From Bacteroidota bacterium (lineage in GTDB: Bacteria; Bacteroidota; Bacteroidia; Bacteroidales; Prolixibacteraceae): a DNA stretch of 64,000 nucleotides. Below the pieces are notes generated by a model that did not search any database, had not been told where the DNA came from, and worked only from the letters and a program-made list of their open reading frames with translations. This document shows, in pieces, positions 1 to 9,044 of this stretch (within the stretch, counting starts at the first letter, position 1; the number at the start of each line of letters is the position of its first letter). The stretch spans positions 65,116-129,115 of the forward strand of contig JAHEYT010000025.1 in NCBI GenBank assembly GCA_023251455.1, read 5' to 3'. Position numbers and translations under genes: made by a program.

Positions 1-1065
1 TTGATCAATTTGCTGTTCGGTGACTTTGCGGATGTTTTCACCCTTTAAAAAGGATTTATTCCAATCAACAATAGTTTTCAAGGTGGTTTCAATGTCCCAC
101 TTTGGGGTCCATCCGAGTTCAGTTTTGGCTTTGGAGCAATCCAGTTTCAAATAGTTTGCTTCATGTGGCTGTGGATTTTTGTCCAGTTCAAAGGTAGCGC
201 CGTCTCCCCACAATTCGCATATCGATTGAATGATCCACTCTACGTTTTTGGCATCGCGGTCATCAGGTCCAAAATTCCATCCCTGAGCAAAAGCCGAACC
301 TTCAGTCAATAGCTTTGCTGCAAGCGCAAGATAACCAGTGAGGGGTTCCAAAACATGCTGCCAGGGACGGATGGCAAACGGACTTCTTATTTTTACTTTT
401 TCACCATTAGAGATGGCCCGGATAAAATCAGGGATTAAGCGGTCATCAGCCCAATCGCCACCTCCAATTACATTTCCGGCACGGGCTGAAGCAATGGCAA
501 CCTGATGATTATCATAGTCTTTTGGATTGAAGTATGAATTCCGGAAAGCGGCAGTTGCCAATTCAGAACACCCTTTACTATTTGAATAAGGATCATAACC
601 TCCCATCGGTTCATTTTCACGGTAACCCCAATGCCATTCCCTGTTTTCGTAACATTTATCGGTGGTTACGTTGACAATCGCTTTAATGCTTTTTGTGTGA
701 CGGCACGCTTCGAGCAAATGAACTGTTCCCATCACGTTGATGGAATACGTTTCAACCGGGTTCTTGTATGATTCACGCACCAATGGTTGTGCGGCCATGT
801 GAATAACAATTTCAGGCTGTACTTCCTGAAGTATTTTTTGCAAATAATCGTAATCACGAACGTCGCCAATATACGAAGTCATTAGATCTGCAATTTTAGC
901 TTCATTGAAAAGACTTGGAATTGTAGGTGGCTCAAGGGCATAACCATATACATCAGCTCCAAGTTTATGCAACAGTAAACAAAGCCACGATCCTTTGAAT
1001 CCGGTGTGCCCTGTGATGAGGACGCGCCGGTTTTTATAGATATTGAAGATTTCAGGGATCATCAT
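1..1065 (-). CDS. rfbG: CDP-glucose 4,6-dehydratase, C-terminus cut by window edge
   Basis: Translated by hand from the reverse strand; about 355 codons are visible and the frame is still open at base 1, so only the extreme C-terminus is missing. It is an extended short-chain dehydrogenase: the NAD-binding motif GHTGFKG lies near residue 20 and the YxxxK-type signature YSNSK lies mid-protein after TTDKCYEN. The family converts CDP-D-glucose to CDP-4-keto-6-deoxyglucose, the first committed step to CDP-3,6-dideoxyhexoses of O-antigen. Two ATG codons are adjacent (1065 and 1062) and either could start it. It follows rfbF on the same strand, so substrate synthesis and use are co-oriented. The family call is secure; the final sugar is not visible here. 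Confidence 0.93.
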   Translation of the reverse strand, partial: MMIPEIFNIYKNRRVLITGHTGFKGSWLCLLLHKLGADVYGYALEPPTIPSLFNEAKIADLMTSYIGDVRDYDYLQKILQEVQPEIVIHMAAQPLVRESYKNPVETYSINVMGTVHLLEACRHTKSIKAIVNVTTDKCYENREWHWGYRENEPMGGYDPYSNSKGCSELATAAFRNSYFNPKDYDNHQVAIASARAGNVIGGGDWADDRLIPDFIRAISNGEKVKIRSPFAIRPWQHVLEPLTGYLALAAKLLTEGSAFAQGWNFGPDDRDAKNVEWIIQSICELWGDGATFELDKNPQPHEANYLKLDCSKAKTELGWTPKWDIETTLKTIVDWNKSFLKGENIRKVTEQQIDQ

Positions 1066-1112
1066 TCAGTATTTAGTTTTTTTTAAGATACATCGTGTAA
1101 CTCTGTTATGTT

Positions 1113-1150
1113 TTTTCGTGAAATTCGTTCTAATTCGTGTCATTCGTTAT
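1113..1150. repeat. short near-tandem ATTCGT repeat between rfbF and rfbG
   Basis: Four imperfect copies of a 9-10 base unit containing TTCGT follow one another in the 87 bases between the two rfb genes. It encodes nothing and resembles low-complexity intergenic elements elsewhere in this window. Function unknown. Confidence 0.5.
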
Positions 1151-1152
1151 TG

Positions 1153-1926
1153 CTACCAGCGAATCCACGGTGCTTTATTCTTTTCAATGAGTTCTTCCAG
1201 TTGAATTTTATCACGCTGAGTATCCATAGGTTTCCAGAAACCTTCGTGCTTATATGTATATAATTCTCCTGCATCGGCCAATTTTTCAAGTGGCTCACGC
1301 TCAAACATAACCAAATCTCCCTCTGGGATAGAATTCAATACTTCAGGTTGGCATACAAAAAAACCTGCATTGATCCAAGCCCCATCACCCTTGGGCTTTT
1401 CAAAAAATGATGTGACTTGTTCTTTATCATTCACAACTAAAGAACCATATTTACCTTCGGGTTGAACAGAGGTCATGGTAATTGCTTTCCCATGTGATTG
1501 ATGAAATTTAACCAGTTCAGGTATGTTTATATCAGATACGCCATCGCCATAAGTAAGCATAAATGGTTCGTCTCCAATGTATTTTTTTACTTTTTTAATG
1601 CGAGCGCCAGTCATTGTTTCGAGTCCGGTATCAACCAGGGTTACTTTCCAGGGTTCGGCATGATTGGCGTGATGCGTTATGGTATTGGTGGTCATGTCCA
1701 CAGTCATATCCGACATGTGTTGGTAATAATTGGCAAAGTACTCTTTGATCATATAACCTTTATATCCACAAAGGATAATGAACTCATGGAATCCATAGTA
1801 GGAATAGATTTTCATGATATGCCAAAGGATTGGTTTCCCTCCAATTTCAACCATTGGTTTTGGTTTCAAAGTTGTCTCTTCCGAAAGGCGGGAACCCAGC
1901 CCTCCGGCAAGAATGAGTACTTTCAT
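1153..1926 (-). CDS. rfbF: glucose-1-phosphate cytidylyltransferase
   Basis: 257 residues, the usual size. The N-terminus carries the nucleotidyltransferase signature LILAGGLGSRLSEET followed by KPKPMVEIGGKP, which binds the nucleotide and sugar phosphate. YGDGVSDIN near the middle is the metal-binding segment, and the C-terminal FWKPMDTQRDK is typical of RfbF. It makes CDP-glucose from CTP and glucose-1-phosphate, the substrate of the dehydratase encoded 87 bases downstream. The ATG start coincides with the conserved MKVLILAGG. It acts in the cytosol in surface-polysaccharide precursor synthesis. Confidence 0.96.
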   Translation of the reverse strand: MKVLILAGGLGSRLSEETTLKPKPMVEIGGKPILWHIMKIYSYYGFHEFIILCGYKGYMIKEYFANYYQHMSDMTVDMTTNTITHHANHAEPWKVTLVDTGLETMTGARIKKVKKYIGDEPFMLTYGDGVSDINIPELVKFHQSHGKAITMTSVQPEGKYGSLVVNDKEQVTSFFEKPKGDGAWINAGFFVCQPEVLNSIPEGDLVMFEREPLEKLADAGELYTYKHEGFWKPMDTQRDKIQLEELIEKNKAPWIRW

Positions 1927-2769
1927 ATGGTTTTTGTTAAGAGTTTAAACTTCGTAAATTAGATATTCCCGGTAGACCAACGTCTATGATTAAATCTAAT
2001 TTGTCTGTCTTCATCATTCTTTCAGATTATGTTATTTGAATGCCATCTAAAACACTAAATATTCAATTTTCACTTTTGAATATCCAGATTTTCATGCCTG
2101 TTGTATTATTCCTATTATTATCGTGTTGATCAGTTCCTGATTTTGCAACACTTCTTTTTTATGCAAGTACTCCGATTTAATACCTTATATTATTTCTTTT
2201 CAATAGTAAGTTGAAATTATTTCAAACGAACTGACTTGATTTCAGGCTTACTACAATTCATTCTTTATTTATTCAACCCTTTTCATCAGCAAAACTCTTA
2301 TTTTTTATCCTTGTTTTACTATTTTGTTCGACCATAAAAGGACATATTCCTGTTGTCTTTTTATTTATTAATTGTAAAAAATCATTTATCACAACTAAAT
2401 AATTCCATTTTAACCGAACAATTAAAATATTTTCATCTAAAGTATGATTTTGCAATATTACATTTCTATTTTATAGATATAAGAAATCATTTTGTTGCCC
2501 AACATTTTTTAAATGTTCAATTATAAAATGACGATATTATGATGTGTTATGATCTTAATTTCATTTTTAGATTCACAAAAAGATTAATAAGAATCACAAA
2601 ATTTGAGACAAAAATAGCTTTATTCTGGTAAATAAACCTGCAGAAAATTGTTTTATCAACCAATAATTGAGATTGTACTTTCAGGAAGTATATTCTATTG
2701 GATATATTTAAGTAATTGAAAGAATTCAAATATTAGGATTGAAATTGGGTATTTCATTCATTCAAAATT
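1927..2769. other. 843-base AT-rich intergenic region with no supported gene
   Basis: The stretch is very AT-rich and contains only short open frames that begin without recognisable start context and look like no family. I see no RNA gene, strong hairpin or TAnnTTTG promoter pair. It separates the rfb pair from an unrelated secreted protein and may be the edge of a surface-polysaccharide cluster. Confidence 0.6.
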
Positions 2770-3294
2770 CTACTTCTTACTATAGAACGAATACCGTAAA
2801 TTGAGTATAAGTGGGAATTCCTCAAATTTCTCTTTACTAATAAAGGTGTGATTTTCCGGACTATAAATTTCATATTCTTTTGATCCGAACTGATAGCCTA
2901 ATTCAACAGCAAAACCTTTACGTTTAATGCGTTTGCTATACCATTCTTTTCCGATTATAAATCCGGGAATTGGCAAGCTGGTTCTTTTGTTTGTTTCGTA
3001 AACGTCAATCCATTTCCATTTTCCAACCACGCCAATGTAGGTACGTTGGGTTCGTTCATAGAGGAGAGCATGCAGAAACTTAAAACCTGCTTCCGCATCA
3101 TTGGGGATCAAATCTTCCAATTCAGAGGCGACCCCTCCAAATACCTCGAATCCGGTTGTTTTTGAAAACCATATCCGATAATTGGGTTTAAAACTTACTA
3201 TTGAAAGTTCACCACCAAATCCAACTATCTTTTGGGCGAACGAGCTTGCTCCGAAAAAGGATATCAATATAAAAAGCAGAGTTATACGTTTCAT
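2770..3294 (-). CDS. secreted protein, probable small outer-membrane beta-barrel
   Basis: 174 residues starting with a clear Sec signal peptide (MKRITLLFILISFFGASSFAQ, cleavage after about residue 20). The mature part has alternating hydrophobic/polar strands rich in Tyr, Phe, Gly and Trp, and ends in LRYSFYSKK. That pattern fits a small beta-barrel or porin-family protein of the Bacteroidota outer membrane. I do not recognise a named family. It is a monocistron 125 bases upstream of the acyl-CoA ligase on the same strand. The start is set by the signal peptide. Confidence 0.7.
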   Translation of the reverse strand: MKRITLLFILISFFGASSFAQKIVGFGGELSIVSFKPNYRIWFSKTTGFEVFGGVASELEDLIPNDAEAGFKFLHALLYERTQRTYIGVVGKWKWIDVYETNKRTSLPIPGFIIGKEWYSKRIKRKGFAVELGYQFGSKEYEIYSPENHTFISKEKFEEFPLILNLRYSFYSKK

Positions 3295-3418
3295 TGTGGT
3301 TCGTTTAAGGATTGAATTGTTTAATGATCAAGTTTTAATGGTTGGATGTTGTAAGATTAAATGGCTAATCTTTTTATTGGAGATTGGTGTGTTTTATTGT
3401 TTTTGACCTTTTAATCAT

Positions 3419-5329
3419 CTACCCATTAACCCACTTTTTCAATGCATCCAAATTTCGCTGGTTGATTATATTTTTTGATTCAGGAGTATATAAGAATTCA
3501 AGCTCGTCTTTGAAATATTCAATAATTTTCCCCCGTACCATTTTTGTCATCGAGTTGAGTAATTGGTTTTGTTCTGAAAATGCTTCAGGCAAAATTGCAA
3601 TTGTAGCCGGTAGCCAGCGCTCAGGGAATGAGTTTTCAAACTTTCCACCCGTTTTGTAAGCATCTACTTCATGTTGAATTATTTTTAGGGCTTCTTTCAT
3701 TGCATCATCGGTGGCAGGTTTAAACCCACGTTTCTCAATCTCTCGGTTTAGCGCAGGCATGTTGGGAACAATCATTCCTGAAGTGTATGCATTTTGGTTA
3801 TTATACAACATACATTGATCGATGAATGGTGATTGGTCAATCAAGGCCTCTTCAATACCTTCGGGACTGAATTTTTCCCCATCGCTTCCAATCAATAAGC
3901 TTTTGAAACGACCAAGCACGTAGAGGAATCCATCAGAATCCATATAACCCATGTCGCCAGTATATAACCATCCGTCACGCACCGTTTCTTCCGATGCTTT
4001 TGGATTGTTCCAGTAACCTTTCATTACATTATCACCCTTTACAACAATCTCGCCCTTTTCTCCCATTGGTAATTCATTGCCATCAGTATCACAAATTTTC
4101 AGGTCAAGGTATTTGACCAGTCGACCAGAAGTCCCGAATTTAAGGGCATGAAGCGCATTGGATGAAATAACCGGAGATGCTTCCGATAGCCCGTATCCCT
4201 GGCACATCGGCATACCAATGGCATAAAAGAACCGCTGCAATTCAATATCCAACAGGGCCCCGCCTCCAATGAATAAATCAAGTTTTCCGCCAAATCCTTC
4301 TCTGATTTTTGAAAACAGAATTTTATCATACAGATTTAAAAGAGGTTTGTAAATTGCCCTCGATCCTTTTCCGCGATCCCAACCGTTCCCGTTGTATTTA
4401 TAGGCAATCTTGAGTGCGTGATTAAAAAGCTTTTCGGCAACCGGCCCTTTTTGTTTGATTCCGGCTTCAATCCCTTTCCTGAAGTTCTTTGCGACCGCCG
4501 GAACACTCATTAATATATTGGGTTGAACTTCCTTGATGTTTTTTGGAATATTTTTTAATGTTTCCATGGGGGTTTTGCCAACTTCAAGCGAAGCAACACT
4601 CGCTCCGTTGTACATGAAACAATACAAACAGGCCGTATGGGCAAAACAATGATCCCACGGGAGAAATGCCAATGTTTTCCATTCAGGAGTGATATCGAGC
4701 AATGTATTTGCCTGAACCACATTTGCAGCGTAATTTAAGTGCGAAATCATTATTCCTTTCGGATCAGCTGTCGTTCCCGAAGTATATGAAATGTTGGCAA
4801 TATCTTCGGGTCCGATTGTTTGGTAAACCGCTTCAAAATCTGCGCGATTGGTTTTAAGATATTCATCACCCAGGGCTAATACATTGTCGTACGAAATGTC
4901 GTTGGCTCCCGGATTTTCTTTTCCATCCAGGTAAATCACCTTTTCCAGGTCTGGAAGTTCGTTTCTGATTTGTTCAATTTTTGACGCATGACCTTTTGAA
5001 ACCACAATCATTTTGCATCCGGAATGAATCAACCTGAATTTAAGTTCGTTGCCTGGCTCAAGCCTGACTGATAGCGGAACATTGATACCGCCGCAATAAA
5101 GTATTCCAAGTTCAGAAATAATCCACGCATTTCGTCCTTCTGCAATCAACCCAACACGATCACCTTTTTGAAGCCCGAGAGCCTTTAATCCTGCACCAAG
5201 CCGAAAGACCAAATCGTGGGTTTGCTGGTAAGTGGTCCCTTCGTATTTCCCGTTTTGTTTTTCCCACAAGTAAATGTTCGCCGGATATTTCTCAACACTG
5301 GTTTCAAAAAGTTCGATGATCGTCCTCAT
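3419..5329 (-). CDS. long-chain fatty-acid-CoA ligase (AMP-forming)
   Basis: 636 residues, an ANL-superfamily adenylating enzyme of the FadD/long-chain type. The phosphate-binding loop YTSGTTADPKG is near residue 185, the motif GYGLSEASP near residue 380, and the hinge region YTGDMGYMDSDGFLYVLGR near residue 460, all intact. It activates free fatty acids to acyl-CoA through an acyl-adenylate, at the inner face of the membrane. The N-terminus (MRTIIELFETSVEKYP) matches family starts. It stands alone between a secreted protein and galM, with no beta-oxidation genes beside it, so the physiological substrate (recycled or exogenous fatty acids) cannot be told from context. Confidence 0.93.
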   Translation of the reverse strand: MRTIIELFETSVEKYPANIYLWEKQNGKYEGTTYQQTHDLVFRLGAGLKALGLQKGDRVGLIAEGRNAWIISELGILYCGGINVPLSVRLEPGNELKFRLIHSGCKMIVVSKGHASKIEQIRNELPDLEKVIYLDGKENPGANDISYDNVLALGDEYLKTNRADFEAVYQTIGPEDIANISYTSGTTADPKGIMISHLNYAANVVQANTLLDITPEWKTLAFLPWDHCFAHTACLYCFMYNGASVASLEVGKTPMETLKNIPKNIKEVQPNILMSVPAVAKNFRKGIEAGIKQKGPVAEKLFNHALKIAYKYNGNGWDRGKGSRAIYKPLLNLYDKILFSKIREGFGGKLDLFIGGGALLDIELQRFFYAIGMPMCQGYGLSEASPVISSNALHALKFGTSGRLVKYLDLKICDTDGNELPMGEKGEIVVKGDNVMKGYWNNPKASEETVRDGWLYTGDMGYMDSDGFLYVLGRFKSLLIGSDGEKFSPEGIEEALIDQSPFIDQCMLYNNQNAYTSGMIVPNMPALNREIEKRGFKPATDDAMKEALKIIQHEVDAYKTGGKFENSFPERWLPATIAILPEAFSEQNQLLNSMTKMVRGKIIEYFKDELEFLYTPESKNIINQRNLDALKKWVNG

Positions 5330-5393
5330 AATTTTGAAGTTTATTAGTCAACAGAATTCAAATGTACAAATTTTATTATTCTGGAATTCACAT

Positions 5394-5416
5394 AAAAAAA
5401 GGGCCGAAGCCCTTTT
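5394..5416 (-). terminator. intrinsic terminator after galM
   Basis: On the minus strand AAAAGGGC-TTCG-GCCCTTTT forms an 8-bp stem with a UUCG-type tetraloop, followed by more T. It begins three bases past the galM stop codon. Confidence 0.85.
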
Positions 5417-5418
5417 CA

Positions 5419-6465
5419 TTATTTCGTACCGAATTTGTAAATCGTTTTTTCGTAGAAATTCTGTCCCGGTGCCAATGTAACCGGAGGAAAATGGGGTTTG
5501 TTAATGGCATCAGGATAATGTTGTGTTTCCAAGGCAACTCCGGTATAGCTGCCGAATTTTTTCTGTCCGTCAATCGTTAACTCCGGAATCCAATAGCCAG
5601 TGTAAAGCTGTATGCCCGGTTGAGTGGTGTAAACTTCAACGTCTCTTCCTGAAGTTGCTTCGCTTAAACGACCAGCATAAACCAGCTTCCCGTCAGGATT
5701 GTCTAATACAAAATTAAGATCGTATCCGGTTTCGAGAGCAGCAATATCTTTGCTAATTTTCTTTTTGGTCAGGAAATCGTTTGGCGTTCCAGCTACCGGA
5801 AGGATTTCGCCTGTTGGTATGCTGTCGATATTGAGCGTGAAGGTTTTTGCAGGCAATTCCAATTCATGATTAAGAATCTGATCTTTTCCGCCAGTCAGGT
5901 TAAAATACGTGTGATTGGTTAGGTTTACAATCGTTGTCTGATCGGTTTCAGCGGTGTACTCAATTGCCAGTTCATTATCATTATTTAAAGTGTAGGTGCA
6001 GGTTACCTTTAAATTTCCCGGATAGCCTTCTTCCATATCAGGGCTCAGATAACTCAATTTCACACCAATTTTATCATTTCCTTCAACAATTTCAGCAGTC
6101 CATAAACGGCGGTCGTAGCCAATCAAACCGCCATGAAGGTGGTTCGGTCCGTTGTTAACTGCCAATGAATAATTTTTTCCTTCCAGAGTAAATTTTCCCT
6201 CGGCGATTCGGTTGCAGCAACGGCCACAAACACATCCAAAATAGGGGTAACTTCCCAGGTATTCATTGCTTAAATAAGTTTCAAGCTTATCAAATCCACA
6301 GGCAATGTTTACCAATTCGCCGTTCTTATCCGGAGTTACAATGGAGGTAACAATTGCTCCAAGATTGGTAATTTTAATTGTTACCTGGTTGTCGTTTGAT
6401 AAGGTAAATAGATCAACTTCATTTCCTTCGTTGGTTTTTCCGAAGAGTGATTTTGTAATTTTCAT
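5419..6465 (-). CDS. galM: aldose 1-epimerase (mutarotase)
   Basis: About 348 residues from the internal ATG at 6465 (MKITKSLFGK). The open frame extends 13 codons further upstream, but that extension runs into the promoter and has no family similarity. It interconverts alpha and beta anomers of galactose so that galactokinase can use the sugar. Visible motifs are CVCGRCCNRIAEGKF, the catalytic-His segment NNGPNHLHGG, and LTNHTYFNLTGG with the second His; the Glu-bearing VALETQHYPDAINKPHFPP region is at the C-terminus. No signal peptide, so cytosolic. It is divergent from a GntR regulator, with an operator-like site between the two. Confidence 0.94.
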   Translation of the reverse strand: MKITKSLFGKTNEGNEVDLFTLSNDNQVTIKITNLGAIVTSIVTPDKNGELVNIACGFDKLETYLSNEYLGSYPYFGCVCGRCCNRIAEGKFTLEGKNYSLAVNNGPNHLHGGLIGYDRRLWTAEIVEGNDKIGVKLSYLSPDMEEGYPGNLKVTCTYTLNNDNELAIEYTAETDQTTIVNLTNHTYFNLTGGKDQILNHELELPAKTFTLNIDSIPTGEILPVAGTPNDFLTKKKISKDIAALETGYDLNFVLDNPDGKLVYAGRLSEATSGRDVEVYTTQPGIQLYTGYWIPELTIDGQKKFGSYTGVALETQHYPDAINKPHFPPVTLAPGQNFYEKTIYKFGTK

Positions 6466-6489
6466 GTTTAGATATTTTAGTTTTGTAAA

Positions 6490-6518
6490 TGTTACGAGTT
6501 GCAAGTTGCTGGTTGCCC
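6490..6518. repeat. GTTACGAGTTGC-type dispersed repeat, single arm
   Basis: The segment GTTACGAGTTGCAAGTTGC in the galM leader matches the arms of the larger inverted element at 43598-43670, so at least two copies of this family occur in the window. Confidence 0.5.
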
Positions 6519-6563
6519 CAGATTTCCCTTTTCCTTTTTTCTTCTTCCTTGGGGTTAACGATA

Positions 6564-6571
6564 CAAATTTA
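6564..6571 (-). promoter_or_regulatory. galM promoter, -7 element TAAATTTG
   Basis: Read on the minus strand this is TAAATTTG, a perfect match to the Bacteroidota TAnnTTTG -7 element, about 100 bases upstream of the galM ATG. No good -33 TTG is present at the right distance; the operator-like repeat occupies that position. Confidence 0.65.
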
Positions 6572-6582
6572 ATTTTTTACCT

Positions 6583-6601
6583 CATACTGGTGGGTACTGG
6601 T
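6583..6601. promoter_or_regulatory. operator-like site O1 (galM/gntR intergenic)
   Basis: Read toward galM the site is ACCAGTACCCACCAGTATG: two ACCAGT units 10 bases apart, one helical turn. The same sequence with two changes lies at 7725-7743 in the same orientation relative to galT. It covers the -33 region of the galM promoter and lies just upstream of the gntR promoter, so the GntR protein encoded beside it is the obvious candidate ligand. Confidence 0.7.
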
Positions 6602-6626
6602 TGTGTATTTTGTTGAGATTTATTTT

Positions 6627-6634
6627 TACTTTTG
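6627..6634 (+). promoter_or_regulatory. gntR promoter, -7 element TACTTTTG
   Basis: Perfect TAnnTTTG match 33 bases upstream of the GTG start of the regulator; the operator-like site ends 25 bases before it. Confidence 0.55.
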
Positions 6635-6666
6635 AAAATCAATAAACCCAAACAAAACCCAAACGC

Positions 6667-7665
6667 GTGAAGAATATTCAAATTGATGATTCATTGGGTG
6701 TTCCCAAATACCGACAAATTATTAATTCCATTTATACGGCTATATCGACTGGTGAATTGAAACTTGGCGATAAGATACCCTCACTAAACCAAATCTGTAC
6801 TGAGTTTGAATTATCGAGAGATACGGTGATGGTCGCTTTTAATGAGCTAAAGGCCAAGGGGATAATTAATTCAATTCCGGGTAAAGGATACTATATTAAT
6901 AGTGTCGAAATCAATGTTGATCAGAAAATTTTCCTGCTTTTTGATGAGCTGAATGCTTTCAAAGAAGATTTATACACTTCATTTCTGAATAGCCTTGATA
7001 ACAAATCGACTGTGGATATTTATTTTCATCATTTTAATTATCAGGTTTTTAAAGATCTTATCTCGGAAAGTGTGGGCAAATATACTTCCTATGTGATTAT
7101 GCCGGCAACTTTTGATTATACGGCTGATGTTATCGGTAAGCTTCCTAAAGACAAGGTTTATATTCTTGACCGTTTAAAAGATGACTTAGTTGATTATCCG
7201 GTTGTTTATCAGGATTTTGAGCAAGATGTGTATGATGCTTTGATCGAAGGATTTGAACTGCTTCAGAAGTATAACAACCTGATCATGATTTTCCCGGGAG
7301 GGAAAGAGCCCGAAGGCCGGATGCTCGGGTTTCAACGCTTTTGCAATGAGAAGGGATTCAAATCTGAAATCATTCGAAACTTAACAAATAAGGAGATGAA
7401 AGCTGGTGAAGCCTATTTTGTTCCTTCCGACCGTAATCTGGTACGTTTGGTGAAAATGGCTTCTGAAAAAAATCTTGAATTGGGTAAGGATGTTGGTATT
7501 GTTTCGTTTAACGATACTGTACTGAAAGAAGTGGTGGCAGGAGGAATTACAACTATTTCAACTGATTTTCAACTGATGGGGCAAACACTTGCCCGAATGA
7601 TACAGGAAAGAAGTTCCGAAAAGAATAGAAACCATTCATCGCTAATTAGAAGAAACTCCCTTTAA
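6667..7665 (+). CDS. GntR-family transcriptional regulator with periplasmic-binding-like sensor domain
   Basis: 332 residues. Residues 1-75 form a winged helix-turn-helix of the GntR type (YRQIINSIYTAISTGELKLGDKIPS, then LSRDTVMVAFNELKAKGII). Residues 85-310 look like the LacI/sugar-binding fold seen in Bacteroidota GntR regulators rather than the FadR or HutC effector domains; FPGGKEPEGRMLGF and VGIVSFNDT match the subdomain crossover segments. Translation starts at GTG; the next in-frame ATG is far inside the protein. It lies between galM and galTK, and flanking near-identical operator sites suggest it represses galM, galTK and itself with a galactose-related ligand. The effector is inferred from context only. 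Confidence 0.88.
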   Translation: MKNIQIDDSLGVPKYRQIINSIYTAISTGELKLGDKIPSLNQICTEFELSRDTVMVAFNELKAKGIINSIPGKGYYINSVEINVDQKIFLLFDELNAFKEDLYTSFLNSLDNKSTVDIYFHHFNYQVFKDLISESVGKYTSYVIMPATFDYTADVIGKLPKDKVYILDRLKDDLVDYPVVYQDFEQDVYDALIEGFELLQKYNNLIMIFPGGKEPEGRMLGFQRFCNEKGFKSEIIRNLTNKEMKAGEAYFVPSDRNLVRLVKMASEKNLELGKDVGIVSFNDTVLKEVVAGGITTISTDFQLMGQTLARMIQERSSEKNRNHSSLIRRNSL

Positions 7666-7970
7666 CATGTTTCAAAACACAACTTCAAACCAAGAGGTGA
7701 AGTGTAAAAACTATATTTTTACCCACCAGTACCTACCAGTCTGTGGAAGGATTGAATTTGTAGAAAAAAACAGTGGTTTAGAGTGCTTTTATTCTTCACC
7801 GTATACAAGAGAAAGTCATTTGTGGTCATTTGCTTCGCGTCACTTGTGGTCATTTAATTTTAATGACACTGCTCTTTCGAACGCTTTTACTACGAATGAC
7901 TTAATGACAATTAATGACTATAAACGAAAGGCATCTAACAACAATGTAACAATCAGTATAACTAGATAAA
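7666..7970 (+). promoter_or_regulatory. 305-base control region of galTK
   Basis: This gap holds the second operator-like site (7725-7743), a near-consensus -7 element TGAATTTG (7753-7760), and then a leader of roughly 200 bases. The leader contains degenerate GTGGTCATTT and AATGACTTAATGAC repeats between 7815 and 7920. An open frame spans the region but shows no family resemblance and includes the operator and promoter, so I treat it as non-coding. Confidence 0.65.
7725..7743. promoter_or_regulatory. operator-like site O2 upstream of galT
   Basis: ACCAGTACCTACCAGTCTG: the two ACCAGT units are 10 bases apart, and the site matches O1 at 17 of 19 positions. It sits 9 bases before the probable -7 element of galT, the same geometry as O1 to galM. 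Confidence 0.7.
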
Positions 7971-9026
7971 ATGAGTAATTTTAATATTGAAGATCATCCG
8001 CATAAGCGATTAAATCCGTTAACAGGCGACTGGATTTTAGTATCACCACACCGATCCAAAAGGCCTTGGCAAGGTCAGGTTGAGAAAACTGTTTCAGACG
8101 AACGTCCGAGCTATGATCCGACTTGCTATTTATGCGCCGGAAATGAAAGGGCAGGAGGGAAGTATAATCCGCAGTATAAAGGAACTTTCGTTTTTACAAA
8201 CGATTTCAGTGCCTTATTAACCGATTCTCCTTTCGGAATAGTTGATGAAGGCAATCTGTTTCAGGCCAAAAGCGAAACCGGTATTTGCAAAGTGATATGC
8301 TTCAGCGACGACCACAGTCTGACCATTCCGGAAATGGAAGTAGAAGACATTAGGAAAGTGGTTGATGTTTGGTGTGATGAATGTGCCGAACTGGCCAGCA
8401 ATGAAATGATTAATTATGTCCAGATCTTTGAAAACAAAGGCGCGATTATGGGTTGCTCAAATCCACATCCGCACGGACAAATCTGGTCGTCATCTTCGGT
8501 TCCAACCGAGCCTGAAAAAGAATCGAAAACCCAAAAGGAGTACTTCGAAAAACATGGGACTACCCTTCTGGGCGATTACCTGAAAGCTGAATTGCTGAAA
8601 AAAGATCGCATCCTGGTTGAGAATGAGCATTTTGTTGCCCTTGTTCCCTATTGGGCTGTTTGGCCTTTCGAAACCATGATCATCAGTAAACGGGCAGTTC
8701 AGAATATCACCTTGTTAACCGATGCTGAAAGAACTTCTTTAGCCGATATTTACCGGAAGTTGACTATCAAATACGACAACCTTTTCGAAGTTTCGTTCGC
8801 TTATTCGGCTGGACTCCATCAGGCGCCAACCGATGGAAACGATTATCCGGAATGGCATTTACACATGCACTTTTATCCGCCGTTGCTGCGTTCTGCTTCA
8901 GTAAAGAAATTTATGGTGGGCTACGAAATGTTGGCCACTCCACAGCGCGATATTACTGCAGAACAGGCTGCTCAGCGTTTACGCGACCTATCTGATGTAC
9001 ATTATAAGAAACAAACCAATAAATAA
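7971..9026 (+). CDS. galT: galactose-1-phosphate uridylyltransferase
   Basis: 351 residues. It transfers UMP from UDP-glucose to galactose-1-phosphate in the Leloir pathway. The active-site motif [11 protein letters not shown] is complete, with His166-Pro-His168 providing the uridylylated nucleophile. The zinc-site pair CYLCAGN is near residue 54, and the C-terminal [14 protein letters not shown] region is conserved. ATG start coincides with [17 protein letters not shown], typical of the family. galK follows after 18 bases, so the two are an operon. Cytosolic. Confidence 0.97.
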   Translation: MSNFNIEDHPHKRLNPLTGDWILVSPHRSKRPWQGQVEKTVSDERPSYDPTCYLCAGNERAGGKYNPQYKGTFVFTNDFSALLTDSPFGIVDEGNLFQAKSETGICKVICFSDDHSLTIPEMEVEDIRKVVDVWCDECAELASNEMINYVQIFENKGAIMGCSNPHPHGQIWSSSSVPTEPEKESKTQKEYFEKHGTTLLGDYLKAELLKKDRILVENEHFVALVPYWAVWPFETMIISKRAVQNITLLTDAERTSLADIYRKLTIKYDNLFEVSFAYSAGLHQAPTDGNDYPEWHLHMHFYPPLLRSASVKKFMVGYEMLATPQRDITAEQAAQRLRDLSDVHYKKQTNK

Positions 9027-9044
9027 TTAAACACAAAAGAAGCT

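Noticed and set aside
2273..2729. two 60-codon minus-strand frames in the AT-rich gap
   Set aside because: Composition is that of random AT-rich DNA, with no ribosome site and no recognisable motif.
7815..7960. possible CRISPR-like array of GTCATTT units before galT
   Set aside because: Units are short, irregular and without spacers of constant length; low-complexity repeat only.
7667..7969. 100-codon plus-strand frame between gntR and galT
   Set aside because: It covers the operator, the -7 element and low-complexity repeats, has no family resemblance, and ends one base before galT only because the region happens to be open.
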